A DNA stretch of 64,000 nt from assembly GCA_002689655.1 (NCBI GenBank), contig NZHC01000070.1, forward strand, positions 69,272-133,271, written 5' to 3'. Numbering within the stretch: the first letter of the stretch is position 1; every line of letters starts with the position of its first letter. The DNA is from Rhodopirellula sp. (lineage in GTDB: Bacteria; Planctomycetota; Planctomycetia; Pirellulales; Pirellulaceae). Both the position numbers and the translations under genes were made by a program. Below are positions 43,473-52,634 of this stretch, in pieces. The notes beneath the pieces are model-generated. The model was not told where the DNA came from. It made no database searches and saw nothing but the letters and a program-made list of their open reading frames with translations.

Positions 43473-44201
43473 ATGACAGACGCAGCCGACCCTTTCTTTG
43501 ACGCGTATAACCGAGATGACATCGCATATGGTGAAACCCCCGCACCCGGTGTACAGTCGATCATTGACCTGAGTGCACCCAAGGAACCTAGACAACTCAA
43601 TGCCCTCGATTTGGGTGCAGGGGCGGGTCGGGATTCGATCGCGTTGGCCAAGTCAGGATACGCAGTGACTTCCGTTGATCTCAGTGAAATGGGGTTGGAA
43701 CGCATCAATCAACGCGCCGTTGCGGCCGGCGTTGGGGAACGGGTGAATACACAGGCGGCAGACGTTCGTGAGTTCGATTTCGAACCCAGCAAATACGACG
43801 CAATCATCGCAACAACGGTCCTTGATCACATTCCAGCGACAGATGCTGTGATTGTCTGGAAAAAGATTCTTGACAGTCTCACACAGACCGGTCTACTCGC
43901 CGTCGAGGTTCATAGCTCCGAGGACCCAGGTTCTGACCTGCCACCGGGGTGCGATTCCACGGCTCCGAAGAGTGAAACCACGGGTGCTGTCGTTAACTAT
44001 TTTTCGCCCAACCAACTTGCCCAATGGGCGACTGAAAATTCGGCGAACCTCCGCATTCTCAGGTACGAGGAAAGACTTGAATGGGATTACACCCACGGTC
44101 CTGAACACATGCATGGCAAAGTATCGTTGCTGGCGATACGGAAGGGAAATTCCCCTGAGTGGTACGGACAGCCACGGCTGTTTCCGCGACGTGATCCATA
44201 A
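43473..44201 (+). CDS. Class I SAM-dependent methyltransferase (TehB/UbiE-like)
   Basis: The 242-residue soluble protein has the SAM-binding motif I LNALDLGAGAGRDSIALAKS (about residues 42-61), motif II VTSVDLSEMGLERINQRA and a motif IV-like YDAIIATTVLDHIPA. The N-terminus DPFFDAYNRDDIAYGETPAP resembles TehB-type tellurite or thiopurine methyltransferase-like enzymes, which also start with a short cap. The substrate is undetermined. It converges on the minus-strand DHDPS-family gene and has no obvious operon partner. Confidence 0.82.
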   Translation: MTDAADPFFDAYNRDDIAYGETPAPGVQSIIDLSAPKEPRQLNALDLGAGAGRDSIALAKSGYAVTSVDLSEMGLERINQRAVAAGVGERVNTQAADVREFDFEPSKYDAIIATTVLDHIPATDAVIVWKKILDSLTQTGLLAVEVHSSEDPGSDLPPGCDSTAPKSETTGAVVNYFSPNQLAQWATENSANLRILRYEERLEWDYTHGPEHMHGKVSLLAIRKGNSPEWYGQPRLFPRRDP

Positions 44202-44285
44202 GAAAAACGTCCCAGGTTTCGGGACACCGACTGATCCGCATGACAGCAGCAGATTTTGCCGACAACCGAGAGCGTGTGGTGACTT

Positions 44286-45299
44286 TCACGACTGGAGCAT
44301 TTCCTGCAAAGTTGCGTGACAAGGTCCGTCGCCCAGCAAGTCAAGGCTTTGACACAAACGATCACGATCGCTGCGGCGGGGCAATTGACGCAAGGCCTGC
44401 AACACACGACCAACCTGCTCCGACGAAACTTGGCCGCAAATGGGATGCCCCAACCCCATGATGTACTTGGCTCGCTGTAGGTCGGCAAAGTAGCGAGGAT
44501 CATCCTGCATCGATTCAAACATCTCAGTCACAGCCAGTTGAGCTAACTGCACCTCCGTCCAATCCTGCCGAGCAGCAGCGTCGAGGATGTGCTGATATTG
44601 GTAAATGGCAAAGGACATGGGCCCACTGGTGATCCCGCAACGCTGATTGCCAGCATTGGCTCCATCTTGCAGCGCTCGCGCGAGATGAGGATCCCAACCT
44701 TGCACGATCCGCAGATGCTCCAAACCTGCCGCTTCTAAAAATGTCAGAGTGCTATCTTCGTAGGAAGCTTCGGTCACCTTGACAGCTACGATCGCTTCAC
44801 CGCCGGGTCCATCTACCAAACGCTGAACAACTTGAGCGGTTAGTGGTACGCCGCTGACGTCTGAAATTGAATACAGCCCAACAGGCAACTGCAACTCACT
44901 CGCTAGTTTTATGAGCGGCTGAAGCTGTTCAACGATGTCGTGATCCGAACAAGCGGGGTCAAGATTTGATCCTGGCCGCAGGAACCCAACCGCATAATCA
45001 AGCTGCTTTAGCAATTGCAACAACTCAACGTTGATTTCTACCCCATCCTCTGGACGCAGCAAGCCCATTCGAGGTAGTGTTGGCGGAGCAACGTTTGCTG
45101 CGACGTCAAAAAACTCGCGCAGTTCCTCGACAGTACGCAAATGCCCTTGGCCTGTTGAAGCCGCAATCAAAACGGACTCTGCACCCGCAGAACTGAGCTT
45201 CTGCAAAAACTGCTGCAGACGCTCATGATCCAACTCACGTCGGGGCAGGTATCCATGGGTGGGGTCAAAGCAGGCGACAGTGGCGGAAGGATAAATCAA
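44286..45299 (-). CDS. Second DHDPS-family aldolase, TTG start
   Basis: The 337-residue class I aldolase relative carries AESVLIAASTGQGHLRTVEE (the family's substrate-loop region, about 40-59), QLPVGLYSISDVSGVPLT with the active-site Tyr, EAIVAVKVTEASYEDS with the Schiff-base Lys, and a C-terminal helical part. It begins with TTG at 45299; a stop codon lies two codons upstream and the nearby ATG at 45306 is out of frame. GAGAAA a few bases upstream may serve as ribosome-binding site. It lies 21 bases downstream of the DASS transporter gene, implying an operon that takes up an acid and cleaves it or a derivative. Confidence 0.82.
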   Translation of the reverse strand: MIYPSATVACFDPTHGYLPRRELDHERLQQFLQKLSSAGAESVLIAASTGQGHLRTVEELREFFDVAANVAPPTLPRMGLLRPEDGVEINVELLQLLKQLDYAVGFLRPGSNLDPACSDHDIVEQLQPLIKLASELQLPVGLYSISDVSGVPLTAQVVQRLVDGPGGEAIVAVKVTEASYEDSTLTFLEAAGLEHLRIVQGWDPHLARALQDGANAGNQRCGITSGPMSFAIYQYQHILDAAARQDWTEVQLAQLAVTEMFESMQDDPRYFADLQRAKYIMGLGHPICGQVSSEQVGRVLQALRQLPRRSDRDRLCQSLDLLGDGPCHATLQEMLQS

Positions 45300-45320
45300 A
45301 ATTCATTTCTCGCAATGAAA

Positions 45321-46685
45321 TCAACCAAAAAACAGCCAGCAGGCCACAGTTACGACAACAACTCCGAATAGATTCAGCACTAACCCCTGACGCATCATAT
45401 CCTTGACCGTCAAGGCACCATTCCCAAAGACAATCGCATTGGGTGGAGTAGCGACTGGCAACATGAATGCAAAACTCGCACTGATAGTGGCAGGTATCAT
45501 AATCAGCCGGGGATCAATCGCTGTCACGATCGCCGTCGCAGCAAGGATAGGCAACAATAAGGTGGCTGTTGCTGTATTGCTGGTGACTTCTGTCAGAAAA
45601 GTAACAGCCAAACAAACCACCCCGATCATAAGAATCAACGGCAAGGCGGAGATCCCACTTAGCGCTTCGCCCAACTGCTGACTCAATCCGGATTCGATGC
45701 ACGCTTTGGCAATGGCGATGCCTCCTGCGAACAAAAGCAGAACACCCCACGGAATCTTTACGGCGTTCTCCCACGTCAACAATGCTTTCCCTTTACCATT
45801 GGGAATGACATGCATAACGACCACGGCCAGCATTGCAACTGAAGCGTCACTGGCTCCCGGTACCCATTGCGACCAGCCACCGTACGGTTCTTTTCGAGTG
45901 ATCCAAAGCAGGGCAGTGATTGCAAACACGATCAGAGTTGCCCGTTCTTCATAACGCCAATCCCCCACAACAGGCATTTCCAGACTTGCATCCGATTTCA
46001 GGCCTCGGGTCAGCCAAACACCCATTAACGGCAACATGACTGCGGCAATGGGCGCCGCCCAAATCATCCATTGTGTGAATGACGGTTCGCCGCCAAATGT
46101 CTCACTGTACACCGACATGAACACAAGATTCGGTGGCGTACCAATCGGCGTCACAATTCCACCAACGCTGGCGGAATAGGCAATGCCTAGCAGTAGCGCG
46201 ACTTTTAGATTTCGATCAGTACTTTTTTCAACGACAGCAGCAACGATAGGTAAAAGCATCAGGACCGTTGCTGCGTTGGAGATCCACATACTTAAAAAGG
46301 CAGAAGCCGCCATGAAACCAAACACAAGCCGTCGACTGCTGGCACCGCCACCAAAAAGCCCAACCATTTCCAAAGCCAACCGCCGATGGGTGCCACTTTG
46401 CTCCATCGCCATCGACAACATGAAGCCACCCATCATCAGAAGCACCAGCGGATGACCAACACAGGAGCCAAGTTGCTCGGGAGTTAGAACACCGCCAATT
46501 GGAAAAACGGCAAGAGGGATCAAAGAAGTTGCCGGAATTGGGATGGGCTCGAAAACCCACCAAATGGCACACAAAACAACCACCGCCGCCGTCAAAGCAA
46601 TTTCACGGGAACACCCCAGCAGCAAGGTTGCAAAGCCCACCCCGAGCGCCGCAAGCAAACCGACCGGCAAAATGACGTACTTCAT
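45321..46685 (-). CDS. DASS/SLC13-family sodium-coupled anion transporter
   Basis: The 454-residue membrane protein has about eleven helices and the family's paired signature loops. These are MWISNAATVLMLLPI (about residues 130-145) with GGIVTPIGTPPNLVFM, and TEVTSNTATATLLLPILAAT with VATPPNAIVFGNG in the second half. SNAATV and SNTATA are the two SNT sodium/substrate motifs. DASS proteins import dicarboxylates, citrate or sulfate with sodium. Linkage to a DHDPS-family gene suggests an organic acid. The frame extends to a TTG at 46730; the ATG at 46685 fits the family start better. Confidence 0.88.
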   Translation of the reverse strand: MKYVILPVGLLAALGVGFATLLLGCSREIALTAAVVVLCAIWWVFEPIPIPATSLIPLAVFPIGGVLTPEQLGSCVGHPLVLLMMGGFMLSMAMEQSGTHRRLALEMVGLFGGGASSRRLVFGFMAASAFLSMWISNAATVLMLLPIVAAVVEKSTDRNLKVALLLGIAYSASVGGIVTPIGTPPNLVFMSVYSETFGGEPSFTQWMIWAAPIAAVMLPLMGVWLTRGLKSDASLEMPVVGDWRYEERATLIVFAITALLWITRKEPYGGWSQWVPGASDASVAMLAVVVMHVIPNGKGKALLTWENAVKIPWGVLLLFAGGIAIAKACIESGLSQQLGEALSGISALPLILMIGVVCLAVTFLTEVTSNTATATLLLPILAATAIVTAIDPRLIMIPATISASFAFMLPVATPPNAIVFGNGALTVKDMMRQGLVLNLFGVVVVTVACWLFFG

Positions 46686-46924
46686 CAATTTCAAGCAACT
46701 CAGAAGAGGTAATGGGAGCCAATGACTCAAGATCTTAACCGAACCCAGCTCGCCAAGCGCGAGGTATCAAGCTGAAAACAGCGCGGTTCGAACTCCATTC
46801 ACACCACATTTGCCTATGAAATCTCGAATATCGATGAAAGAAATTTCACCTGTGCACCAAATCAATGAAACAGAAACATCTCTAGACGCAAGGCGAGAAA
46901 GCTTCGTTGTATCGAGGAGAAGCC

Positions 46925-47053
46925 ATGAACGGTCGACCAACAAAACATCTCATTGCAAGCAGCATGAAAATGCTAGCTGAAGATGTAAGGCAAGACACTA
47001 GACTGCGCAAAGGAACAAGGACAATAAGAATGCACAGCAAGTTTCGGCAATGA
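46925..47053 (+). CDS. Short upstream ORF with strong ribosome-binding site, coupled to the DUF202 gene
   Basis: A 42-residue basic product (MNGRPTKHLIASSMKMLAED at the start) is preceded by GAGGAGA at 46914-46920, four bases before the ATG. Its TGA overlaps the ATG of the DUF202 frame (ATGA at 47050-47053), a typical translational coupling. It may be a real leader peptide. Alternatively it is the original N-terminus of the DUF202 gene, separated by a second frameshift. No family recognised. Confidence 0.4.
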   Translation: MNGRPTKHLIASSMKMLAEDVRQDTRLRKGTRTIRMHSKFRQ

Positions 47054-47279
47054 TGCGTACAGACCTTGCCAAAGAACGCACCTTATTGGCATATGGACGC
47101 ACTTCACGGATGTTCATATCGACCGGTGTGACCTTGGTAAAATTCTTTCCTCTGTCCTATGAAGTATAGGTAGCAGTTTGGGTGGAACCGGTATCTTCAT
47201 TGGCCTTTTGGGGATCAAGCGTTTCAACGCAATGCAGCACCGGCTTCGACAACAGCATGAGCAAACCTCTGATGCTTGA
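47050..47279 (+). pseudogene. DUF202 membrane protein gene, broken by a single-base frameshift
   Basis: From the ATG at 47050 the first frame reads RTDLAKERTLLAYGRTSRMF and then ISTGVTLVKFFPLSYE before a TAG at 47167. The next frame, open from 47166, continues IGSSLGGTGIFIGLLGIKRF and ends at a TGA at 47277-47279. Joined, these give one complete DUF202 domain: the LAxERTxLAxxRT motif, a helix ending VKFF, then the GxxLxxxGxxxxxxGxxRF second helix. Restoring one base between about 47158 and 47166 mends the frame. DUF202 proteins are small two- or three-helix membrane proteins of unknown function. Each half is under 60 codons. It may be a pseudogene, a sequencing error or programmed frameshifting. 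Confidence 0.75.
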
Positions 47280-47355
47280 TTCCAGCTTCCTATGGCATCA
47301 CTAGATCAGGCATTGGTTTCCTGAGTTCCCGCGTCCCCAAGAAATCGCCGCGACC

Positions 47356-48240
47356 TCATTGGTTTTCACTGCCGCCATAGGGTCGGGTGCTGATCACACC
47401 CTCTGACGGGCTACTTGCCGTCCCGTATAATTTTTTCGGAATTCGTCCGGCCAAGTATGCATCCCTGCCTGCGAGTGTGGCGTACTTCATTGCCCTCGCC
47501 ATGCGTACAGGATCTCTGGCATGAGCAATCGCCGTATTCAAAAGAACACCGTCAGCCCCCAATTCGAAAGCCTCGCTTACATCACTGGCGGTCCCGACAC
47601 CTGCATCAACAATGACGGGATAATCCGGATCGCCGTCTTTTAAATACTCGAGGATGATCCGCAAATTATTCTTATTCAACAATCCCTGCCCGCTTCCAAT
47701 GGGACTTCCCGCGGGCATGACGCTGGCTGCCCCAACCTCCTTCAAACGCTTTGCTGTCACGGGGCAGTCGCTGGTGTAACACAAAACTTTAAAACCATCA
47801 GCGGCAAGTTCTTGGCACGCTTCGACAGTTTGAACAGGATCAGGCAGCAACGTCTTGCTGTCGCCAAGGACTTCAAGTTTGACCCAGTCGGCACCAGGAT
47901 TACCAAGCGTTTTCAGGATTTCTCGCCCGAGTCGTGCAGCTCTTATCGCATCAGTCGCAGTGAAACAACCTGCGGTATTGGGCAGTAACGTGCACCGATC
48001 AAGATCAAGAAAATCGAGGATATTTTGCCCCGATCGATCGTAAAGACGCTCGCGTCTGACTGCCACAGTCACGCAATCCGAACCGGATGCGTCCAATGAA
48101 TCTCGCATCTGAGTCATCGTGTCATACCTTCCGGTACCCACGATCATCCTGCTTTGCAGGGTGTGCCCACCGACAACCAACGGTGAATCATCTGAGGGTG
48201 CCCTGTCGAGAGAAGAATTAACTGTCGTGGTCACAGACAC
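47356..48240 (-). CDS. thiG: Thiazole synthase ThiG
   Basis: The 294-residue TIM-barrel enzyme makes the thiazole phosphate of thiamine from deoxyxylulose phosphate, dehydroglycine and ThiS-thiocarboxylate. [16 protein letters not shown] marks the N-terminal strand, [18 protein letters not shown] carries the Schiff-base Lys, and [18 protein letters not shown] plus [20 protein letters not shown] and [15 protein letters not shown] are the conserved phosphate-binding loops. About 25 extra N-terminal residues precede the core. It is 113 bases downstream of thiS. No TPP riboswitch was seen upstream of either gene. Confidence 0.95.
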   Translation of the reverse strand: MSVTTTVNSSLDRAPSDDSPLVVGGHTLQSRMIVGTGRYDTMTQMRDSLDASGSDCVTVAVRRERLYDRSGQNILDFLDLDRCTLLPNTAGCFTATDAIRAARLGREILKTLGNPGADWVKLEVLGDSKTLLPDPVQTVEACQELAADGFKVLCYTSDCPVTAKRLKEVGAASVMPAGSPIGSGQGLLNKNNLRIILEYLKDGDPDYPVIVDAGVGTASDVSEAFELGADGVLLNTAIAHARDPVRMARAMKYATLAGRDAYLAGRIPKKLYGTASSPSEGVISTRPYGGSENQ

Positions 48241-48353
48241 TGCGCTACTTTCGCGTCGTTATGTTGATAAACAGACAGGCTGAAAGAGAAAAGAAGACGC
48301 CGAGCCGCAGCAACATTTACCATACCTGCAACCAGCCAGAACCAACAAGCAAC

Positions 48354-48557
48354 TCATCCACCACCCACTAATGTCACCAACTCAACCTGATCGCCATCCT
48401 GAATGGGTTGAGTGGTGTAATCTTCTCGCGGAACCACTTCCGCATTCACCTCAACAGCCAAATAGTTAGGCGGCACATCAACCCTGTCGAGCATATGCTC
48501 AACAGTCATTGAATCATCCAGCTCTACCGATCGGCCGTTGACGGTGATTTTTATCAT
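48354..48557 (-). CDS. thiS: Sulfur carrier protein ThiS
   Basis: The 67-residue ubiquitin-fold protein begins IKITVNGRSVELDDSMTVEH and ends in GG, as required for thiocarboxylate formation (VELVTLVGGG; one extra Gly precedes the C-terminal pair). It donates sulfur to ThiG, encoded just downstream. It starts 14 bases after the TIM-barrel isomerase gene, so all three are probably one transcript. Size is normal. Confidence 0.93.
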   Translation of the reverse strand: MIKITVNGRSVELDDSMTVEHMLDRVDVPPNYLAVEVNAEVVPREDYTTQPIQDGDQVELVTLVGGG

Positions 48558-48571
48558 GCTTTGAATGTCTC

Positions 48572-49573
48572 TCAGCTTCCTTCATCGAAGGCTGCATCAA
48601 AGGCACGGTTGCTTGGCGAGAAATCCAGTTTCTTGGTGAATTCGCAAGCTTCCTTCGCACCAAACTCACGCTCCATCCCACTATCTTCCCACTCAATGGA
48701 CAGTGGCCCCTCGTAGCCGATGTCATTCAAAGCGCGAATGATCTCTTCAAAGTTGACACCACCACGCCCTGGGCTTCGGAAATCCCAACCTCTGCGATAA
48801 TCGCCAAAGTTCAAATGACTAGCATTGATGCCACTTTTACCGTCCAACGTAACGATCGCATCCTTGACGTGCACATGGTAAATACGGTCGGCAAATGTCC
48901 GAATGAATTGAACAGGATCAATACCCTGCCAAATCAGGTGACTCGGATCAAAGTTGAACCCAAACTCCGGTCGATGCTCAAGTACTTCCAACGCACGTTG
49001 GGCAGTGTAGATGTCGAACGCAATCTCTGTCGGATGTACTTCCAACGCAAAGCGAACACCACACTCACCAAATACATCAAGGATCGGATTGAATCTCTCC
49101 GCAAGCAGGTCAAAACCCGCGTCAATCATCGATGGCGGCACGGGCGGGAACGAATACAGAAGATGCCAGATGCTACTGCCGGTAAAGCCGTTGACAACTT
49201 CGACTCCAAACTTCTGAGCGGCTCGAGCTGTATTTTTCAACTCCTCAATCGCCCGCTCATTCACGGCCGCGGGATCCCCATCACCCCAAATGTAGGGTGG
49301 TAAGATCGCCTCATGACGCTCATCGATGTTGTCCAAAACTGCCTGGCCAACAAGGTGTGCACTAATCGCATGGCATTGCAGCCCAGCATCATCCAATAAT
49401 TTCCGTTGATTATCACAATAATCATCCTCCGCCAGTGCTCGATCAACCTCAAAATGATCACCCCAACAGGCGAGCTCAATGCCGTCGTAACCGAACTCGC
49501 TGGTCATGCGAGCCATTTTTTCGATTGGAAGGTCAGCCCACTGACCGGTAAAGAGAGTGACGGGTCGAGCCAT
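48572..49573 (-). CDS. Xylose isomerase-like TIM-barrel (sugar phosphate isomerase/epimerase) protein
   Basis: The 333-residue protein of the AP endonuclease 2/xylose isomerase-like family shows [20 protein letters not shown] near the N-terminus, [15 protein letters not shown] with the first metal ligand Glu, [20 protein letters not shown] and [12 protein letters not shown] with the His/Asp ligands, and [20 protein letters not shown] with the last Glu. The metal site appears complete. Such enzymes isomerise or epimerise sugars and cyclitols. It heads a minus-strand group with thiS and thiG, an odd pairing; co-transcription may be incidental. Confidence 0.88.
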   Translation of the reverse strand: MARPVTLFTGQWADLPIEKMARMTSEFGYDGIELACWGDHFEVDRALAEDDYCDNQRKLLDDAGLQCHAISAHLVGQAVLDNIDERHEAILPPYIWGDGDPAAVNERAIEELKNTARAAQKFGVEVVNGFTGSSIWHLLYSFPPVPPSMIDAGFDLLAERFNPILDVFGECGVRFALEVHPTEIAFDIYTAQRALEVLEHRPEFGFNFDPSHLIWQGIDPVQFIRTFADRIYHVHVKDAIVTLDGKSGINASHLNFGDYRRGWDFRSPGRGGVNFEEIIRALNDIGYEGPLSIEWEDSGMEREFGAKEACEFTKKLDFSPSNRAFDAAFDEGS

Positions 49574-50198
49574 GGGGGTTCTCCGCTGTCATGCAAAAAG
49601 AAGGGATGTAAAACGCACTGAATCCGGATTATTGTGCGCCACCACCCCGCCTATCTGCAACATGCCAACGTTTTGCCGCACCCACCAAACCTCGCTAGGC
49701 CCTGATAACCAGCCCGATCTGCAAATGGATTTCCATTCCCCCCCCACCTCTTTTCTTCCTACACGACACAGTTCAGCACCATTCCAGGCAGATTTAATCT
49801 CCGAAAACGCCGTGTTCTGGGGATAAAACGCAAACCTAAACCACCATAAAAACATCGACTTCCACGGCAATGCCGGGGCTAGTTTTTCGTACAAACCAGT
49901 TTTGGATCCGGATTATTTAAGATACTGATCAAAAAGCAAAAATACTCCTGCCCCGTTTCTCGGCCGCATGCCCGAACGCCTTTCTAATCACCCTCCATCC
50001 ACAGCGTTTTCATCATCACCCCATCCATCAGTGGAGTAGCCCTCTTGATAAAACGACGCAGGCAGGCAAAACATTGGATCCGCAACGAGCCAGCAGGAAC
50101 TCAGTCAAACGCATCAGATCACTTCGACATTCAACACAAACCCATGCTGATGTAATCAACCGATGCTGATGTAATAAGCGGCCATACGGTGTCCATTT
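49574..50198. other. Intergenic region upstream of the isomerase-thiS-thiG group
   Basis: 625 bases with competing open frames on both strands and no convincing gene. A 13-base direct repeat ATGCTGATGTAAT occurs at 50144-50156 and 50163-50175, just past the 3' end of the next minus-strand gene. A short CCACGGCAATGCCGGGG-type inverted stretch lies near 49862. No riboswitch-like conserved core was seen. Confidence 0.4.
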
Positions 50199-51059
50199 TT
50201 ACGCTTGCGGCACGGAGCCGTCACAAAGAGCCCGAAACCTGCGTTCACGCTGTTCTTGAAGCGAAATTCGGGCGACGAGTTGCGTATCTTTTGCAGACAG
50301 TTCAGCTAACCAGATCTGAATCCGTCGAATCAAATCGGCTGCTTGCAACGAGAGCCAATCCTCCGCACCAACACCAGCTTCCCCCGTCGTGGGCTGCCCA
50401 TCAAGATCGCGACAGTGTTCGATCTGGCAACTGCGAGCAGTCGGTCCATTATCGATTTCCAGACTACTACTATCCTCGTTTTTCGCACCTACCGACCCCC
50501 TTGATGCAAGGGCTGCAGATTCTGCATCCACTATGCCGGCATCCTGCCTGAACCCAGCGTCTTCGAACACACCCACGTCGTATGCAATCGAAGTCTCATA
50601 CAGATCAGATCGATGTTCTTCACTTAACCTGATTCCTGATTGGGTGTGACTCCGCAAAGTGTCGCTGCGCAACAGACTCGCAAATGAGGGACACCTCCTT
50701 GGTGCAACGCGGCCATCTCGGGCTGCATTAGATTCATCCTTCTGCGAACGTGGACAATGCTTGGGTAGGGAACCGTGAGCCCCATCGATACGCTGTTCTG
50801 CCGTTGGATTATGAGCTGCGCAATCCATATTTCCCGACGCACGCCTTCTTTGCTCCCCATCTGTGGTACGTGCCACAAAATCGAGGTTTTGCTGATCTGT
50901 GGCTCCCTCAAGGTTCGCACCAAACATTTCTTGTAGAAATTCGGTACGCAGTAAGCGTACGGACCCGAACCTACGTCGGGGCCTTGCGAGCCTCGATTGC
51001 GAAGTGTCCTTCATGGAAGAAGGATTCGGCACCATGCTTGTGATCGGAAAAACTCGCAA
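50199..51059 (-). CDS. Hypothetical protein with C-terminal coiled coil
   Basis: The longest frame has 286 residues. The first 220 are polar, low in hydrophobics and poorly structured. The last 55 (AEDWLSLQAADLIRRIQIWL, then AELSAKDTQLVARISLQEQ and RERRFR) form a clear amphipathic helix or coiled coil, which is the main evidence that it is coding. No membrane segment or signal peptide is seen. Internal Met residues could be the true start. No family recognised and no operon partner. Confidence 0.5.
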   Translation of the reverse strand: MRVFPITSMVPNPSSMKDTSQSRLARPRRRFGSVRLLRTEFLQEMFGANLEGATDQQNLDFVARTTDGEQRRRASGNMDCAAHNPTAEQRIDGAHGSLPKHCPRSQKDESNAARDGRVAPRRCPSFASLLRSDTLRSHTQSGIRLSEEHRSDLYETSIAYDVGVFEDAGFRQDAGIVDAESAALASRGSVGAKNEDSSSLEIDNGPTARSCQIEHCRDLDGQPTTGEAGVGAEDWLSLQAADLIRRIQIWLAELSAKDTQLVARISLQEQRERRFRALCDGSVPQA

Positions 51060-51270
51060 AAACGGTCAAAAAAGGGGGCGCTTGAGTATTTTGTGGATCG
51101 ACACCCATCATGTTCCCACTGCATTTCTAGGATCCCACCGGTTAAGATAATGTCGGGTGATGTAGCGGTCGCAACACATTAAACGCTGGTACGACCTGCG
51201 GCATCTGTGCATTACAGCTCATCCCACTCAGCACTCTGGTTCCGTCCTTTCTAAAATTTCGATAACTCTA

Positions 51271-52419
51271 ATGCATCTAAGACAACACACTCGACTGCAT
51301 TCACGCCTGCTATTGGCACTCGTTATTTGCGTGCTCTCAGCCGTAATCCTTAACTCACACCGAACACATGCGCAGGAACGAGTTGCTTCGAAAACAATCG
51401 ACGTCGATCAAGCGATCAACAGAGGAATTGAGTTTCTTCGCAGTCGTGGCCAAACAGACACTGGCGCTTTCAGCCCTGAGACAGGTGCCGCAGTGACTGC
51501 GTTGTGTGTCCGCGCTCTTCTGGAACATCGTCCGGAAGCCAAGAGCGACCCAGTCGTCGTAAAAGCTCTGAAATTCCTTGACTCAAAGATCCAAGGTGAT
51601 GGTGGTATTTATGCAGATGGCTCACGCTATCGCAACTATGAAACCTCCGTCGCGGTTGGTGCGTTATTGAAAGCGAATCAGGATGGTCAATACGACAGTG
51701 CATTAAAACGTGCTGAGGCTTTCTTGAAGCAGATACAGTGGGACGAAGGGGAGGGGATTGAGTCTTCCGACACTGCTTACGGCGGAGCCGGGTATGGAAA
51801 GCACGAGAGACCTGATCTTTCGAACACGACTTTCCTGATTGATGCTCTCAGGGAACTTGGTAACAAAAGCGACGATGAAGCGATACAAAAAGCTCTCAAG
51901 TTTGTGGTTCGCACCCAAAACCTGAAAGGGGAAGGTAACGACACAAAACACGCAGATGCGATCGATGATGGTGGCTTTTACTACACCCCGGCTGCGGGCG
52001 GACAAAGTCAAGCCGGAGATGATGGCTCGGGTGGACTCCGAAGCTATGGCTCAATGACCTACGCTGGTTTAAAGAGCATGATTTACGCAGGGCTTTCCGC
52101 CGATGACCCGCGTGTCCAAGCGGCCATGGCATTCATTAGGAAAAACTATTCCCTGAAAGACAATCCGGGAATGGGAAAAGCCGGATTGTTCTACTATTAC
52201 CACACATTTGCAAAAGCTCTGGATGCTGCGAATGTAGAGATCATCGATGACGCCGACGGCACACCGCACTCTTGGAGAAAAGAGTTGACGCAACAGATTC
52301 TTCAGATGCAGCAGTCCGACGGGTCATGGGTGAACGGTGAGAATGATCGCTGGATGGAAGGCGATCGCCAACTGGTGACTGCCTACGCTCTGCTGGCATT
52401 GGCATTCTGCCGTTCGTAA
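51271..52419 (+). CDS. Secreted prenyltransferase/squalene-cyclase repeat protein
   Basis: The 382-residue protein has a signal peptide (LLLALVICVLSAVILNS, about residues 12-29, cleaved after THAQ). Alpha/alpha-barrel repeats follow of the kind found in prenyltransferases, squalene cyclases and complement-like proteins: AINRGIEFLRSRGQTDTGAF, RYRNYETSVAVGALLKA, SYGSMTYAGLKSMIYAGLS, QQSDGSWVNGENDRW. Planctomycetes carry many exported members. The catalytic DxDD motif of cyclases is not apparent, so it is more likely a structural or binding protein. It stands alone on the plus strand. Confidence 0.8.
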   Translation: MHLRQHTRLHSRLLLALVICVLSAVILNSHRTHAQERVASKTIDVDQAINRGIEFLRSRGQTDTGAFSPETGAAVTALCVRALLEHRPEAKSDPVVVKALKFLDSKIQGDGGIYADGSRYRNYETSVAVGALLKANQDGQYDSALKRAEAFLKQIQWDEGEGIESSDTAYGGAGYGKHERPDLSNTTFLIDALRELGNKSDDEAIQKALKFVVRTQNLKGEGNDTKHADAIDDGGFYYTPAAGGQSQAGDDGSGGLRSYGSMTYAGLKSMIYAGLSADDPRVQAAMAFIRKNYSLKDNPGMGKAGLFYYYHTFAKALDAANVEIIDDADGTPHSWRKELTQQILQMQQSDGSWVNGENDRWMEGDRQLVTAYALLALAFCRS

Positions 52420-52634
52420 AGCACGAAAAAGAATCTTGTGTAGCCAATCCCGAGCGATTTTACGCTCGCGGGCTCCGTCGCCATGCTGAATAACCGCATC
52501 AAAGCTGGTCGACGCTGCCAAGCTTTTCTTCCGTAAGCACGCGTCTCCCTCACAAATGTTTGATATCTTATGATTCTGGATGCTGGTGTCCGGCCGCATC
52601 GAACACGAATCACTTTCACCTATCAGGCATTTTC

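Noticed and set aside
47356-49573. Search for a TPP riboswitch upstream of the thiamine genes
   Set aside because: No CTGAGA/ACCC-type conserved core was seen on the minus strand upstream of thiS, thiG or the isomerase gene.
49557-49894. Open frames of 89-101 codons on both strands before the isomerase gene
   Set aside because: Neither has a recognisable domain or ribosome-binding site and they overlap each other.
50144-50175. 13-base direct repeat (ATGCTGATGTAAT) as a possible attachment site
   Set aside because: No integrase, tRNA or matching copy elsewhere in the window; two nearby short copies are more likely simple duplication.
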